NCBI RefSeq assembly: GCF_000940805.1 | Contig: NZ_CP007142.1 | Coordinates: 5,804,593-5,868,592, forward strand | DNA: 64,000 nt | Source: Gynuella sunshinyii YC6258 | GTDB taxonomy: Bacteria; Pseudomonadota; Gammaproteobacteria; Pseudomonadales; Natronospirillaceae | Reading direction: 5' to 3' | Shown: positions 20,159-30,285 of the stretch, piece by piece | How positions within the stretch are numbered: position 1 is the stretch's first letter | How the letters are laid out: each line of letters begins with the position of its first letter | The notes under the pieces: generated by a model | The model's database searches: none | The model's input: only the letters and a program-made list of their open reading frames with translations | Told to the model about the DNA's origin: nothing | Program-made: the position numbers and the translations under genes

Positions 20159-21897
20159 GTCCTCTCCGTTTTGCTCAACAACATGTCACACATGGCACCA
20201 TTCGGCACCTGCATTGGATATACATGCTCTTTGGGGTCAACAATTACATCGAGGAAAACCAGACGATCTTTAATACTCAGAGCTTCGCGCAGCGCCGGTT
20301 CCAAATCTTCTTTTCGATCAATTCTCATCCCAACATGGCCGTATGCTTCTGCCAATTTGACAAAATCGGGTAATGAGTCGAGATAGGAGTTCGAGTAACG
20401 GGATTCGTAATTGAGATCCTGCCACTGCTTAACCATACCCAGATAACCATTATTCAGATTAAGAATCTTGACAGGCAGCCCGTATTGCTTACAGGTCGAT
20501 AGCTCCTGAATGTTCATCTGTATTGAACCTTCACCGGTCACACATACCACATCGTCATCCGGGAAACTGAGCTTCACCCCCATCGCTGCCGGGAAACCAA
20601 ATCCCATTGTTCCCAGGCCTCCGGAGTTAATCCAACGATTAGGTTTATTGAACTTGTAATATTGGGCGGCAAACATCTGGTGCTGACCCACATCGGAAGT
20701 GATAAAAGCATCGCCATTGGTCACCTTCCAAAGTGTTTCGATCACCCACTGGGGTTTCATCTTGTCGGAATCATCTGTGAGATAACGACCTCCATGACGC
20801 TCCCTCCAATCATCGATACGTTTCCACCAATCTGCCAGTGCCTCCATATCCGGCTGTTCTTTACTGGCTTTGACCTGTTCGATCATTTCCTTGAGTACAG
20901 ACTTAACCGGTCCGACAATCGGAATATGTGCGGCAACATTTTTAGAGATTGACGAAGGGTCGATATCGATATGAATAATCTGTGCATCCGGACAGAACTT
21001 CTTGGTGGCATTGGTTACCCGATCATCAAATCGCGCCCCAATAGCCAGAATCAAATCAGAATTATGCATGGTAAGGTTGGCTTCATAACTACCATGCATA
21101 CCCAACATACCAACAAACTGACGGTCGGTTCCGGGATATCCTCCCAACCCCATTAACGTATTGGTGACCGGGAAATTCAACATTTTTGCCAGTGCCGTTA
21201 ATTCTTCAGAGGCCCGCCCCAGAATAACGCCACCACCGGCATAAATGACCGGGCGTCTGGATTGCATCATTGCCTGAACGGCTTTTTTAATCTGACCACT
21301 GTGTCCACGCTGAACCGGGCTATAGGAGCGCAGCTTGATCTTATCCGGATATTCGAATGGAAACTTCTCGTTGGGCGTGGTCATGTCTTTGGGAACATCG
21401 ACCACAACCGGTCCGGGACGGCCGCTTTGAGCAATGTAAAAAGCTTTTTTAATGATCGAAGGAATATCACGGGGATCACGCACGGTCATGCTGTGTTTGA
21501 CCACCGGACGGGAAATACCCAGCATATCCGTTTCCTGGAAGGCATCATCACCGATCAGCCAGCTCATAACCTGACCAGTAATCACTACCATGGGGATAGA
21601 GTCTGTAAATGCTGTGGCAATACCCGTAATACCATTGGTTGCACCGGGACCGGAAGTCAGCAGTACCACCCCGGCTTTGCCAGTTGCACGAGCATAAGCA
21701 TCCGCCATGTGAGTAGCAGCCTGTTCGTGGCGTACCAGTACGTGGCGAATATCTTTCTGCTGATGAATTGCGTCGTAAATATGGAGCACTGCACCGCCGG
21801 GATAGCCGTAAATATACTCTACGCCTTCTTCCTTCAGGGCACGCATGATCATTTCACCGCCAGATAACATTTCCGGCTGATTGGGAGAGTCCGACAT
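20155..21897 (-). CDS. ilvI: acetolactate synthase large (catalytic) subunit, biosynthetic type
   Basis: This thiamine-diphosphate enzyme condenses two pyruvates, or pyruvate and 2-oxobutyrate. The ThDP N-terminal block has [20 protein letters not shown], and the C-terminal cofactor block runs from [17 protein letters not shown] to NLNN. The usual GDG is GEG here. The FAD-region motif GARFDDRVT is also present. Together with adjacent ilvH this marks it as the anabolic enzyme, not the catabolic AlsS. The 580-residue length fits. GAGGTGA lies six bases before the ATG. A candidate leader peptide and a hairpin lie upstream. Confidence 0.96.
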   Translation of the reverse strand: MSDSPNQPEMLSGGEMIMRALKEEGVEYIYGYPGGAVLHIYDAIHQQKDIRHVLVRHEQAATHMADAYARATGKAGVVLLTSGPGATNGITGIATAFTDSIPMVVITGQVMSWLIGDDAFQETDMLGISRPVVKHSMTVRDPRDIPSIIKKAFYIAQSGRPGPVVVDVPKDMTTPNEKFPFEYPDKIKLRSYSPVQRGHSGQIKKAVQAMMQSRRPVIYAGGGVILGRASEELTALAKMLNFPVTNTLMGLGGYPGTDRQFVGMLGMHGSYEANLTMHNSDLILAIGARFDDRVTNATKKFCPDAQIIHIDIDPSSISKNVAAHIPIVGPVKSVLKEMIEQVKASKEQPDMEALADWWKRIDDWRERHGGRYLTDDSDKMKPQWVIETLWKVTNGDAFITSDVGQHQMFAAQYYKFNKPNRWINSGGLGTMGFGFPAAMGVKLSFPDDDVVCVTGEGSIQMNIQELSTCKQYGLPVKILNLNNGYLGMVKQWQDLNYESRYSNSYLDSLPDFVKLAEAYGHVGMRIDRKEDLEPALREALSIKDRLVFLDVIVDPKEHVYPMQVPNGAMCDMLLSKTERT

Positions 21898-21971
21898 TTC
21901 GAATCACCTCAATTGTGGATGACCTCTGGCAGCACTCAATGAATCACTCGGTAAAGTCATTCACCAGTACG

Positions 21972-21999
21972 GTTGATGGGTTTCGAACCTCTAATCAAC
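21972..21999 (-). promoter_or_regulatory. hairpin in the ilvI leader
   Basis: On the minus strand GTTGAT and ATCAAC form an outer 6-bp stem, with an inner GGTT/AACC stem and a small asymmetric loop. It starts 12 bases after the leader peptide stop. No U-run follows, so it is not a classical attenuator terminator; it could be a pause or antiterminator stem. Confidence 0.4.
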
Positions 22000-22010
22000 G
22001 CTTGCCGTAA

Positions 22011-22040
22011 TCATCGGGTTAATAACACAATCGCTACCAT
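22011..22040 (-). CDS. candidate ilvI leader peptide (9 aa)
   Basis: The minus strand encodes MVAIVLLTR and then TGA. Five of nine codons are for Val, Ile or Leu and one is for Thr, all relevant to the end products of this pathway. AGGA lies four bases before the ATG, a somewhat short spacing. It lies about 115 bases upstream of ilvI in the same direction and is followed by a hairpin. Leader peptides of this sort control ilv operons by ribosome stalling in other bacteria. A longer overlapping frame beginning at 22071 (MLLLMGGV and onward) is the alternative. Confidence 0.45.
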   Translation of the reverse strand: MVAIVLLTR

Positions 22041-22382
22041 CGCTTCCTACCCCGCCCATCAGCAACAACATCACTGAACGACTGGATAAGACTCTCAGGC
22101 TGGATCACTATTTATTAGACCAGACACCCCAAGGTGGGTCAGAATATGGCTGGTCAATGTCTATAAAGAGTGTTAGCAAGGAGTGGTTATTCTCCACAGC
22201 TGACCTGTAAATAGCAACGTTTTGATGCATATTTGTGCCAATTTGCAGTCACAGAACAATTTTAGTGCACATATGACAAATAATAATTATTTGTAATTGA
22301 CTCTATACATTTTCCGGCAAAACCATAGACTTGCATGCTTTTCTTTTTCTACCCCCTTTATCATTGACAAAGTTTATTCATC
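22041..22382. other. divergent intergenic region between the ilvI leader and maeA
   Basis: This is an AT-rich stretch holding the promoters of both directions. A hairpin at 22118-22140 (GACC/CACC against GGTG/GGTC) has no U-tract. No gene or RNA is recognised. The only TTGACA near maeA (about 22365) is too close to the start codon to be its -35. Confidence 0.5.
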
Positions 22383-24071
22383 ATGCCGCATACCAATCGT
22401 CCTCTTTATATTCCCTTTGCCGGCCCGGCTTTATTGGAAACCCCACTGCTGAACAAAGGTAGTGCGTTTACCTCTGAAGAACGTACCGCTTTCAATCTTG
22501 AAGGGCTGTTGCCTCACGCTATCGAAACCATCGAGGAGCAGAAAAACCGGGTATATCACCAGCTTTGTTCATTTCAGAACGATATGGACAAGCATATTTA
22601 TTTACGCAATATCCAGGATACCAATGAGACGTTATATTTCCGTCTGGTAACTGATCACATGGAAGAGATCATGCCGCTGATTTATACCCCGACAGTTGGT
22701 CAGGCCTGTCAGTGGTTTTCAAAAATCTACCGTCGCAAACGTGGCCTGTTTATCTCCTATCCCGATCGGGATCGCATTGATGACATGCTGCAAAATGCCA
22801 CCAAACATAACGTCAAGGTGATTGTGGTTACGGACGGCGAACGTATTCTGGGGCTTGGGGACCAAGGTATCGGCGGAATGGGAATCCCCATTGGGAAACT
22901 GGCCTTGTATTCAGCTTGTGGCGGCATAAGCCCGGCCTACACTTTGCCTGTTGTTCTGGATGTTGGCTGTAACAATCCGATGGTAATGGAAGACCCAATG
23001 TATATGGGATGGCGGCACCCACGCATCAGTGGCGATGAATACTTTGAATTTGTCGATTCATTTATTCAGGCAGTCAAACGTCGCTGGCCAAATGTACTGT
23101 TACAATTTGAAGACTTCGCCCAGGCGAACGCCATGCCGTTGCTGGAAAAATACCGCGATGACCTGTGTTGCTTTAACGACGATATCCAGGGTACCGCAGC
23201 GGTGACAGTCGGTACGCTGCTGGCAGCCAGTTATGCCAAAGGAGAACAGCTCAAAGATCAACGTATTGCCTTTATGGGAGCGGGTTCTGCGGGATGTGGT
23301 ATCGCAGAACAGATTGTCGCTCAGATGGTATCTGAAGGTCTGACAGAAGCGGAAGCACGCGGCCGGATTTTTATGGTTGACCGCTATGGCCTGCTGACCG
23401 ATGACATGCCGGACCTGATCAACTTTCAACGACCTCTTGCTCAGGCTCACTCTGACATCGATCAATGGCAGGTCAGTCATGACAAACTGGGCATGCTCGA
23501 AGTCATCAAACATGCTAAGCCGACGGTATTAATCGGCGTCTCCGGCCAGCCTGGACTCTTCACCCAGGAGATGCTGGAAACACTGGCCAGTCAGTGCGAT
23601 CAGCCTGTCATCCTGCCGCTATCCAATCCTACCTCCCGGGTGGAAGCGGTTCCCGCTGACATCGTCAAATGGACCCAGGGGCGCGCCATTATCGCAACCG
23701 GTAGTCCATTCGCACCCGTTATTTTCAATAATCGGGAATATGTCATCCCCCAATGTAACAATTCATATATTTTTCCAGGCATTGGTCTGGGAGTGCTGGC
23801 TGTTGCCGCTAACCGGGTTACCAACAATATGCTAATGGCTTCCAGTACCGCATTGGCTAAAGTCTCTCCCAAAGTACAGGGCAGCGGCGAGGATTTACTG
23901 CCAAAGCTGGCAGACATTCGAGAAGTCAGCAAACAAATTGCCAAAGCGGTTGCACTACAGGCGATTCAGGATGACGTCGCCCTTGAACTACCAGAAAGCG
24001 CTATTGATGCCGCTATTGAGCGCAATTTCTGGTCACCTGAGTATCGTCAATATCGCAGGACTTCCTTTTAA
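22383..24071 (+). CDS. maeA: NAD-dependent malic enzyme
   Basis: MaeA oxidatively decarboxylates malate to pyruvate with NAD, feeding pyruvate to acetyl-CoA or to the ilv pathway beside it. The N-terminal malic domain contains [15 protein letters not shown] and [20 protein letters not shown]. The metal/substrate region holds the conserved FEDFAQANA and [12 protein letters not shown]. The NAD Rossmann motif is [15 protein letters not shown]. The 562-residue length matches E. coli SfcA/MaeA (565), not the longer PTA-fused MaeB. It is a single-gene unit. Confidence 0.95.
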   Translation: MPHTNRPLYIPFAGPALLETPLLNKGSAFTSEERTAFNLEGLLPHAIETIEEQKNRVYHQLCSFQNDMDKHIYLRNIQDTNETLYFRLVTDHMEEIMPLIYTPTVGQACQWFSKIYRRKRGLFISYPDRDRIDDMLQNATKHNVKVIVVTDGERILGLGDQGIGGMGIPIGKLALYSACGGISPAYTLPVVLDVGCNNPMVMEDPMYMGWRHPRISGDEYFEFVDSFIQAVKRRWPNVLLQFEDFAQANAMPLLEKYRDDLCCFNDDIQGTAAVTVGTLLAASYAKGEQLKDQRIAFMGAGSAGCGIAEQIVAQMVSEGLTEAEARGRIFMVDRYGLLTDDMPDLINFQRPLAQAHSDIDQWQVSHDKLGMLEVIKHAKPTVLIGVSGQPGLFTQEMLETLASQCDQPVILPLSNPTSRVEAVPADIVKWTQGRAIIATGSPFAPVIFNNREYVIPQCNNSYIFPGIGLGVLAVAANRVTNNMLMASSTALAKVSPKVQGSGEDLLPKLADIREVSKQIAKAVALQAIQDDVALELPESAIDAAIERNFWSPEYRQYRRTSF

Positions 24072-24215
24072 CCGAAAAACAGAATGTTTTTTGAAAGGAT
24101 GACTTAGAAAGGGAAAGCGGATAATTAACAAGGATGTTTTGAGTGTTTAACAAGCACCCGGCTGGCAATGCATAAAGAATCACCAATTTTGCCTCAGACA
24201 ACTAATCTGAAGTTG

Positions 24216-24596
24216 CTAATCCAGGGTAACAGTCATCGCATCACTGTATAGACTGTATAGCCCATCAGCATCAAACACCGCTACGGCAAATTCATAGGTA
24301 CCGCGGCCAGCAACACTTACCTCAGCCTCTTCAATCAGCCCACCATAATCAGAAGCCCGGAGTGTTTGGTATTGATAGTTTTGGTCGGTCATTTTCCGGT
24401 ATTTTATTTCATAACCTTCAATTTCATAAACATAGAGCGACTCACCATTTTCGCGATTCTCCGGGGTATCCCAGGAAATCCTAACCACCCTAACCGGATC
24501 GGTAGCAGATAGCGAATGATCAGACGCATCCAGCTGACAACCGGATAACACCAAAGAAAAAAAGAAGATGATGGAAAAGCAAATAGCAACTTTCAT
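24216..24596 (-). CDS. small lipoprotein with a fibronectin type III-like domain
   Basis: The signal peptide ends in a clean lipobox, LVLSGC, with Cys20. The mature part of about 105 residues has the FN3 pattern: VRISWDTPENRENG, YEIKYRK and a closing GTYEFAVAVFDADGLYS. No partner is obvious. It is probably attached to a membrane and works as a binding module; the ligand is unknown. Confidence 0.72.
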   Translation of the reverse strand: MKVAICFSIIFFFSLVLSGCQLDASDHSLSATDPVRVVRISWDTPENRENGESLYVYEIEGYEIKYRKMTDQNYQYQTLRASDYGGLIEEAEVSVAGRGTYEFAVAVFDADGLYSLYSDAMTVTLD

Positions 24597-25068
24597 ACAA
24601 CCAACTACGAAGAATATTTATCTCCCTGAGTACATATCAAACACAGGCCAAAGCCATCAGGGAAATGGCAAAACCGACAACACGTATAAACAGATAGGTT
24701 CACAGAACACAGGCAAATGACCAAAGATCACCCAACAGCAAAAGCAATCAGGTTGCCACCGCCCTCCACTTACCCCACAACAACATAGTGCATGGAGTAA
24801 TCGCGCTTAAACAGCCAGACGAACTATCGATGGAAAGCAGTGTAAACGATGAAACAACAAAGCGGCAACTGACAGATGTGCCCCTTATTCATCAATGATA
24901 ACAGGCTCTCATTGTTTGGAATTACGGTATGAGAAAACAAAAGCCGACAACACCACGCACACTTTTGGCGCGCAGTATTGTCGACCATCTACAGCAGCAA
25001 TTCGCCCAAATTTAGAACTGCTGTTTGCATACCAGAAAAATAATTCATCCGGTATAAGTCCCTGCTAG
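24597..25068. other. 472-bp stretch without a recognised gene
   Basis: No tRNA, repeat or clear RNA is seen. One frame, 24929-25015 on the plus strand, could encode 28 residues (MRKQKPTTPRTLLARSIVDH and eight more), but it has no ribosome-binding site. The region must contain the small lipoprotein's promoter and the clpB 3' end, for which I found no strong terminator. Confidence 0.5.
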
Positions 25069-27651
25069 TTAACAGGCAGCTTGGCTAAAAACTATTTTGC
25101 CATCGCGATAATCCACCCGGATGCAATCTCCGGACTTAAACTCACCACTCAACAGCGCCATTGCCAATTCATTCTCAAGCATTTTCTGGATAACCCGTTT
25201 CAGCGGTCTGGCACCATAGACAGGGTCATAACCCGCTTCACACAGATAACTCATTGCTTCGGGCATCAGCTCCAGACCAATATGCTGATCTTCCAGACGC
25301 TTACGCAGCTGTGCAATCTGAATATTCGCAATACCCCTGAGTTGTTCACGCAGCAGCGGATGAAACACCACCAAGTCATCGACACGGTTAATAAATTCAG
25401 GTCGGAAATGACTGCCCACCACGTCCATAACCGCACGTTTCATATCCTCGTAGTTTTCTTCACCGGCCATATTCTGAATAATTTCAGACCCAAGGTTGGA
25501 GGTCATGACAATGACAGTATTACGGAAATCCACGGTTCTGCCCTGACCATCGGTCAAGCGGCCATCATCCAGCACCTGTAACAGAATATTAAACACATCC
25601 GGATGGGCTTTCTCGACCTCATCGAGCAACAGCACTGAATAGGGTCTGCGGCGAACAGCTTCGGTCAGATACCCGCCTTCCTCATACCCAACGTACCCGG
25701 GAGGAGCGCCGACCAAACGGGCAACCGAATGTTTCTCCATAAACTCCGACATATCGATACGCACCATGGCTTCCTGGGTATCAAACAGAAATTCGGCCAA
25801 GGCCTTGCACAACTCTGTTTTACCCACACCCGTCGGTCCCAAAAACAGGAACGAGCCGTTGGGACGATTGGGATCACTCAATCCGGAACGAGATCTGCGA
25901 ATAGCATTGGCCACGGCCACTACTGCTTCGTCCTGACCAATGACCTTTTCATGCAGCTCTGTTTCCATGCGCAACAACTTATCACGCTCACCTTCGAGCA
26001 TTTTATCAACAGGAATACCGGTCCAACGACTGACAATTTTGGCAATGGATTCCTCTGTTACCCGGTTATGCAGCAACTGCATATCCATCATGTCCGCCTG
26101 GGTCGCCATATCCAACTGTTTTTCCAGCTCTGGAATCAAACCATACTGAAGCTCGCTCATTCTCGCCAGATCACCAGCCCGACGTGCATTTTCCATTTGC
26201 AGCCGAGCTTCTTCGAGCTTCTCTTTGATCTGCTGTGATCCCTGCAAAGACGCTTTTTCTGTATTCCATATTTCTTCGAGATCCGCATACTCACGCTCAA
26301 CCCCACTGATGGTTTCACGCAGATTTTCCAACCGGAGTTTAGAAGCGGCATCGTCTTCTTTTTTGAGCGCTTCGGCTTCAATTTTCAATTGAATCAAGCG
26401 GCGTTCTAGGCGATCCATGGCCTCCGGCTTGGAATCGATTTCCATCCGAATTCTGGAAGCCGCTTCGTCGATCAGATCAATCGCCTTATCCGGCAATTGC
26501 CGATCAGTAATATAACGCTGGGAAAGTTTCACCGATGCAATCAAAGCCGAATCATTAATACTGACACCATGGTGAATTTCATAGCGTTCTTTCAATCCTC
26601 GAAGTATGGCAATCGAATCTTCCTCATTCGGTTCACCCACAAAAACTTTCTGAAAACGCCGTTCCAACGCGCCGTCTTTTTCTATGAACAGGCGATACTC
26701 ATCCAGCGTTGTGGCCCCCACACAATGTAACTCACCGCGAGCCAGAGCCGGTTTCAACATATTACCGGCATCCATCGCCCCTTCGGACTTACCGGCACCG
26801 ACCATAGTATGCAACTCATCGATAAACAATATGATCTGTCCTTCCTGCTTGGACAGTTCATTCAGGACGGCTTTCAGTCGTTCTTCAAACTCACCACGAA
26901 ATTTGGCACCGGCCAATAACGCACCTATATCAAGAGACAGCACCTTCTTGTTCTTCAAACCTTCCGGCACTTCACCATTGACAATCCTTTGCGCCAGTCC
27001 CTCAACAATGGCAGTTTTGCCGACTCCAGGCTCTCCAATCAGTACAGGATTGTTTTTCCTGCGCCGCTGCAGAACCTGAATAGTTCGTCTGATTTCATCA
27101 TCCCGACCAATGACCGGATCGAGTTTCCCCTGCTCAGCCCTTTCAGTCAGATCAATACAGTAACGGTCCAGAGCCTGGCGGGTTTCTTCAGCCTGTTGCG
27201 TATCAACACCCTGACCTCCCCGAACCTGATCGATGGAATGACTCAATGCATCGACGGTTACACCAGACTCCCGCAACATGCTGGAGATCTCGCTTTTGTC
27301 CTGCACCATGGCCAGCAAAACAATCTCACTGGAAATGAACTGATCATTTCTTTTTTGCGACAGTTTATCCGCAACATTCAAAATCCGCCCAAGATCATTG
27401 GACATATGAACGTCACCGTCATGATTCTGAACAGTTGGCATGCGATCCAGTTTTTCTACGACCTGTTCCCGCAATGCCAGAATATTGGCTCCTGCTTTTT
27501 GCAGCAGCGGCCGTATACTGGAACTCTGTTGCTCCAGCATGGCACTCAATAAATGCACCGGTTCGATAAAGTTATGATCTTTACCAACCGCTACAGACTG
27601 AGCATCAGACAATGCCAGCTGCAACTTACTGGTTAATCGATCTATTCTCAT
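25069..27651 (-). CDS. clpB: ATP-dependent chaperone ClpB
   Basis: ClpB is the hexameric disaggregase that works with DnaK-DnaJ-GrpE to rescue aggregated proteins. Order: Clp N-domain (1-150), first AAA+ with GEPGVGKT (about residue 206), the coiled-coil middle domain typical of ClpB (about residues 400-530), second AAA+ with GPTGVGKT (about residue 605), and a D2-small domain with [15 protein letters not shown]. At 860 residues it is full length (E. coli 857). A sigma-32-type promoter lies just upstream. The dnaK group is 27 kb away in this window. Confidence 0.97.
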   Translation of the reverse strand: MRIDRLTSKLQLALSDAQSVAVGKDHNFIEPVHLLSAMLEQQSSSIRPLLQKAGANILALREQVVEKLDRMPTVQNHDGDVHMSNDLGRILNVADKLSQKRNDQFISSEIVLLAMVQDKSEISSMLRESGVTVDALSHSIDQVRGGQGVDTQQAEETRQALDRYCIDLTERAEQGKLDPVIGRDDEIRRTIQVLQRRRKNNPVLIGEPGVGKTAIVEGLAQRIVNGEVPEGLKNKKVLSLDIGALLAGAKFRGEFEERLKAVLNELSKQEGQIILFIDELHTMVGAGKSEGAMDAGNMLKPALARGELHCVGATTLDEYRLFIEKDGALERRFQKVFVGEPNEEDSIAILRGLKERYEIHHGVSINDSALIASVKLSQRYITDRQLPDKAIDLIDEAASRIRMEIDSKPEAMDRLERRLIQLKIEAEALKKEDDAASKLRLENLRETISGVEREYADLEEIWNTEKASLQGSQQIKEKLEEARLQMENARRAGDLARMSELQYGLIPELEKQLDMATQADMMDMQLLHNRVTEESIAKIVSRWTGIPVDKMLEGERDKLLRMETELHEKVIGQDEAVVAVANAIRRSRSGLSDPNRPNGSFLFLGPTGVGKTELCKALAEFLFDTQEAMVRIDMSEFMEKHSVARLVGAPPGYVGYEEGGYLTEAVRRRPYSVLLLDEVEKAHPDVFNILLQVLDDGRLTDGQGRTVDFRNTVIVMTSNLGSEIIQNMAGEENYEDMKRAVMDVVGSHFRPEFINRVDDLVVFHPLLREQLRGIANIQIAQLRKRLEDQHIGLELMPEAMSYLCEAGYDPVYGARPLKRVIQKMLENELAMALLSGEFKSGDCIRVDYRDGKIVFSQAAC

Positions 27652-27688
27652 AATATCCCCACAAATTCAATGTTTATGCTTGTCTGCA

Positions 27689-27719
27689 TAGGTGGGGGTC
27701 AGCAAAAACTTTTCAATTG
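27689..27719 (-). promoter_or_regulatory. heat-shock (sigma-32-type) promoter of clpB
   Basis: On the minus strand a TTGAAA -35 (in 27711-27719) is followed after about 13 bases by a CCCCCACCTA -10 (27689-27698). This resembles the sigma-32 consensus CTTGAAA and CCCCATNT. It lies about 40 bases before the clpB start. Confidence 0.72.
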
Positions 27720-27741
27720 ACTGACAGCAGGCAAACAGGAT

Positions 27742-28473
27742 TTATTCAATCCAGATCAAACTGACCATTCTGCCTGTGGTGTGATCGCGACGATAAGAGA
27801 AAAACCGTTCTGACTCAGTCACGGTACAAGACTGACCGCCATAAATATGCTCGATACCCAGCTGCTGTAACCTCTGCCGGGCCAGTTGATAAATATCCGC
27901 AAGATACTTCCCCGGAGTCGGTAATGGCTGAAACGCATTTTCATGAACAGGATTCACAGAGACATAGGCCTGCCTGACTTCTGCGCCAACTTCGAAAGCG
28001 GTTGGACCGATTGCAGGTCCAAGATAGGCCATCCAGTCACTCCCGACTCCGTCACATTTCTTAACAGTTGACTCGATGACTCCAGCTACTAAGCCCCGCC
28101 ATCCGGCATGGACAACGGCTGCCTGATGACCATTGCGATGACATAAAAACACCGGTAGACAGTCTGCCGTCATGACCGCTGCCGCCATTCCTGGCGCGCG
28201 CACATAAGCCGCATCGGCATCTACACCAATATTTTCCGTGCAGGCCAGCACCACCTCAGTACCATGGACCTGATTTAACCAGCACAATGGCACCCCCGTT
28301 AACTCCACCAACCGCTGGCGGTTAGCAGTCACCGCCGCCTCGCTATCGCCAACATGGCGGGCCAGATTGAAACTATCGAACGGTGCCTGGCTAAACCCAC
28401 CGGTTCGGGTGGTATAACAGGCTTTAACCGACACCGGCGCAGGCCAGTCCAGCCATTCGATACTATTCACCAA
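27742..28473 (-). CDS. pgeF: PgeF/YfiH family multicopper-like protein (laccase domain)
   Basis: YfiH-type proteins act on purine nucleosides and, in E. coli, correct wrongly built peptidoglycan stems (PgeF). The metal site residues are visible: NQVHGTEVV, TADCLPVFL and HAGWRGLVAG. The length of 243 fits. The start overlaps the rluD end by seven bases, and the rluD-yfiH-clpB order is the common gammaproteobacterial one. Confidence 0.9.
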   Translation of the reverse strand: MVNSIEWLDWPAPVSVKACYTTRTGGFSQAPFDSFNLARHVGDSEAAVTANRQRLVELTGVPLCWLNQVHGTEVVLACTENIGVDADAAYVRAPGMAAAVMTADCLPVFLCHRNGHQAAVVHAGWRGLVAGVIESTVKKCDGVGSDWMAYLGPAIGPTAFEVGAEVRQAYVSVNPVHENAFQPLPTPGKYLADIYQLARQRLQQLGIEHIYGGQSCTVTESERFFSYRRDHTTGRMVSLIWIE

Positions 28474-29435
28474 TCACCTCCGGCCTGCTGATGATCGTCT
28501 CTCAGAGTCTCCAGCAGGTTATGCAGATCCTCCGGCAACTCGACCTCCCACTGCATGAGTTCACCACTTTGCGGATGTCTTAACTGCAACGCTTTGGCAT
28601 GCAATGCCTGACGTTGAAAGTGCTTAAGTGCATCCGCAAGCTCTGGACCACATTGTTTAGGTAGACGCATCCGTCCGGCGTACAGTGGATCTCCAACCAA
28701 TGGATGCTGAATAAAAGCCATATGTACACGGATCTGATGGGTTCTGCCAGTTTCCAGCTTGACTCGGATATGAGTATGATTCTGAAAACGCTCCAACACC
28801 CTGTAATGAGTGACCGCTTCTTTACCAGTTGGATGAACCGCCATTTTCAGGCGATTGGTGTTGTGGCGGGAAATAGGCTCATCAATGGTTGCTCCGCCAG
28901 TTAATACCCCCATACACACAGCCTCGTACTCGCGCCCCATTTCGCGGCTCTGCAGTTGCTGCACGAGACTATTCTGCGCCTCCAGCGTACGGGCAATGAC
29001 CATCAATCCGGAGGTGTCCTTATCAAGCCGGTGCACGATGCCAGCCCGGGGTAAGTTAATCACTTCGGGATATCGATACAGCATGGCATTCAAAACGGTT
29101 CCATCGGGATTTCCGGCTGCCGGGTGCACCACCAGACCTGCTGGTTTGTTAATCACAATAATCTGATCGTCTTCATGAACGATTTCCAAAGGAATATCCT
29201 GAGCCAGCCATTCTCCTTCGGGCGTCAGTTCAGCCTCCAGCGTCAGTATTTCTCCACCAATCAGCTTTTCTTTGATTTTACGCGCCTCACCATCCACCTT
29301 CAGCTGTCCGTCTTTAATCCAGGACTGAAGCCGGCTGCGGGAATATTCCTGGAACAACTCAGCCGCGACCTGATCCAGCCGTTTCTGGCCTAATTCATTG
29401 GGAACGGTCACTTTTAAAGAAATATGATCTGCCAT
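28467..29435 (-). CDS. rluD: 23S rRNA pseudouridine synthase RluD
   Basis: RluD makes pseudouridines 1911, 1915 and 1917 in helix 69 of 23S rRNA. It has an S4 RNA-binding domain at the N-terminus (GQKRLDQVAAELF and SRSRLQSWIKDG) and a RluA-type catalytic domain with Asp in GIVHRLDKDTSGLMV. I chose the ATG at 29435 because MADHISLKV aligns with E. coli; the open frame extends to 29477. That gives 322 residues (E. coli 326). It is divergent from bamD. Confidence 0.93.
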   Translation of the reverse strand: MADHISLKVTVPNELGQKRLDQVAAELFQEYSRSRLQSWIKDGQLKVDGEARKIKEKLIGGEILTLEAELTPEGEWLAQDIPLEIVHEDDQIIVINKPAGLVVHPAAGNPDGTVLNAMLYRYPEVINLPRAGIVHRLDKDTSGLMVIARTLEAQNSLVQQLQSREMGREYEAVCMGVLTGGATIDEPISRHNTNRLKMAVHPTGKEAVTHYRVLERFQNHTHIRVKLETGRTHQIRVHMAFIQHPLVGDPLYAGRMRLPKQCGPELADALKHFQRQALHAKALQLRHPQSGELMQWEVELPEDLHNLLETLRDDHQQAGGDW

Positions 29436-29495
29436 CTGAAAATCTGCTGTGGTTAAATGTGCGCCCATTGTAGACAACCGATGTTGAATCTTCGA

Positions 29496-30260
29496 ATGAA
29501 GTTATTAGCTTTCCCAAAAATCCCAGCCATTCTTATCACCAGCCTGATTATCAGCTCCTGTGCAACCCAGGTTGTGGATGAAGAGTCTTTATACCAAGCC
29601 GCTGAAAAGAGCATGGATAGGAAGAACTACACCACGGCACTGAGTAAGTTGAAACAAATGGAGGATCTGTATCCATTTAGCCGCTATGCAGTGCAGGTTC
29701 AACTGGATCAGATTTACGCGACTTATAAATCCAGAAACCTGGCCGAGGCTGTCGTATTGGCAGACCGTTTTGTGCGGCTGAATCCAGATGATCCGCAAGT
29801 AGAATACGCCTGGTATCTGCGTGGACTGGCCGCTTATGATCTATCGCTGAAAGGCACTTCCATCGTCAACGGTAATTATCCTGAAGCGCGAAACCCTTCG
29901 GCAGCGCAGATGGCGTTTACCTATCTGGATGATTTTGTCTTTCGTTTTCCTAAAAGCGAATACGCACCTGATGCCCGTTATAAGATGAATATTATCCGTA
30001 ACCGCCTGGCTCGGCATGAACTGGTTGTGGCTGATTTTTACCTTCGCCGTGGAGCCTGGGTTGCCGCCGCCAATCGTGCAGTAACGGTACTGGAACAATA
30101 TGAAGGCAGCACTGCGTCCGCCGACGCGCTGGCTATCCTGGCAACCGCATATGGCGAGATGGATCAGCCAGATCTGCAACAAAAGACCGTTGCCATCCTG
30201 CAGTCCAACTTTCCCGACCACCCCAGCCTGAGCAAAGGCAGCTTCAAGTCAGTCAGGTAA
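29496..30260 (+). CDS. bamD: outer-membrane assembly lipoprotein BamD
   Basis: BamD is the essential partner of BamA in folding outer-membrane proteins. The signal peptide ends LIISSC, with Cys22 when translation starts at 29496. Starts at 29481 or 29457 also keep the frame. The mature protein is a row of tetratricopeptide repeats: YQAAEKSMDRKNYTTALSKL, AEAVVLADRFVRLNPDDPQV and MAFTYLDDFVFRFPKSEYA. It is divergent from rluD, as in Pseudomonas (comL). Confidence 0.93.
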   Translation: MKLLAFPKIPAILITSLIISSCATQVVDEESLYQAAEKSMDRKNYTTALSKLKQMEDLYPFSRYAVQVQLDQIYATYKSRNLAEAVVLADRFVRLNPDDPQVEYAWYLRGLAAYDLSLKGTSIVNGNYPEARNPSAAQMAFTYLDDFVFRFPKSEYAPDARYKMNIIRNRLARHELVVADFYLRRGAWVAAANRAVTVLEQYEGSTASADALAILATAYGEMDQPDLQQKTVAILQSNFPDHPSLSKGSFKSVR

Positions 30261-30285
30261 AACATTACCTGACTCCTGTCTGAGA

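Noticed and set aside
21262-21867. 201-codon frame opposite ilvI
   Set aside because: An antisense shadow of ilvI; composition is not protein-like.
22118-22140. Possible terminator in the ilvI leader
   Set aside because: The stem is present but no U-run follows on the transcribed strand.
24929-25015. 28-codon frame in the clpB-lipoprotein gap
   Set aside because: No ribosome-binding site, no recognisable sequence.
26989-27552. 187-codon frame opposite clpB
   Set aside because: An antisense shadow of the ClpB N-terminal region.
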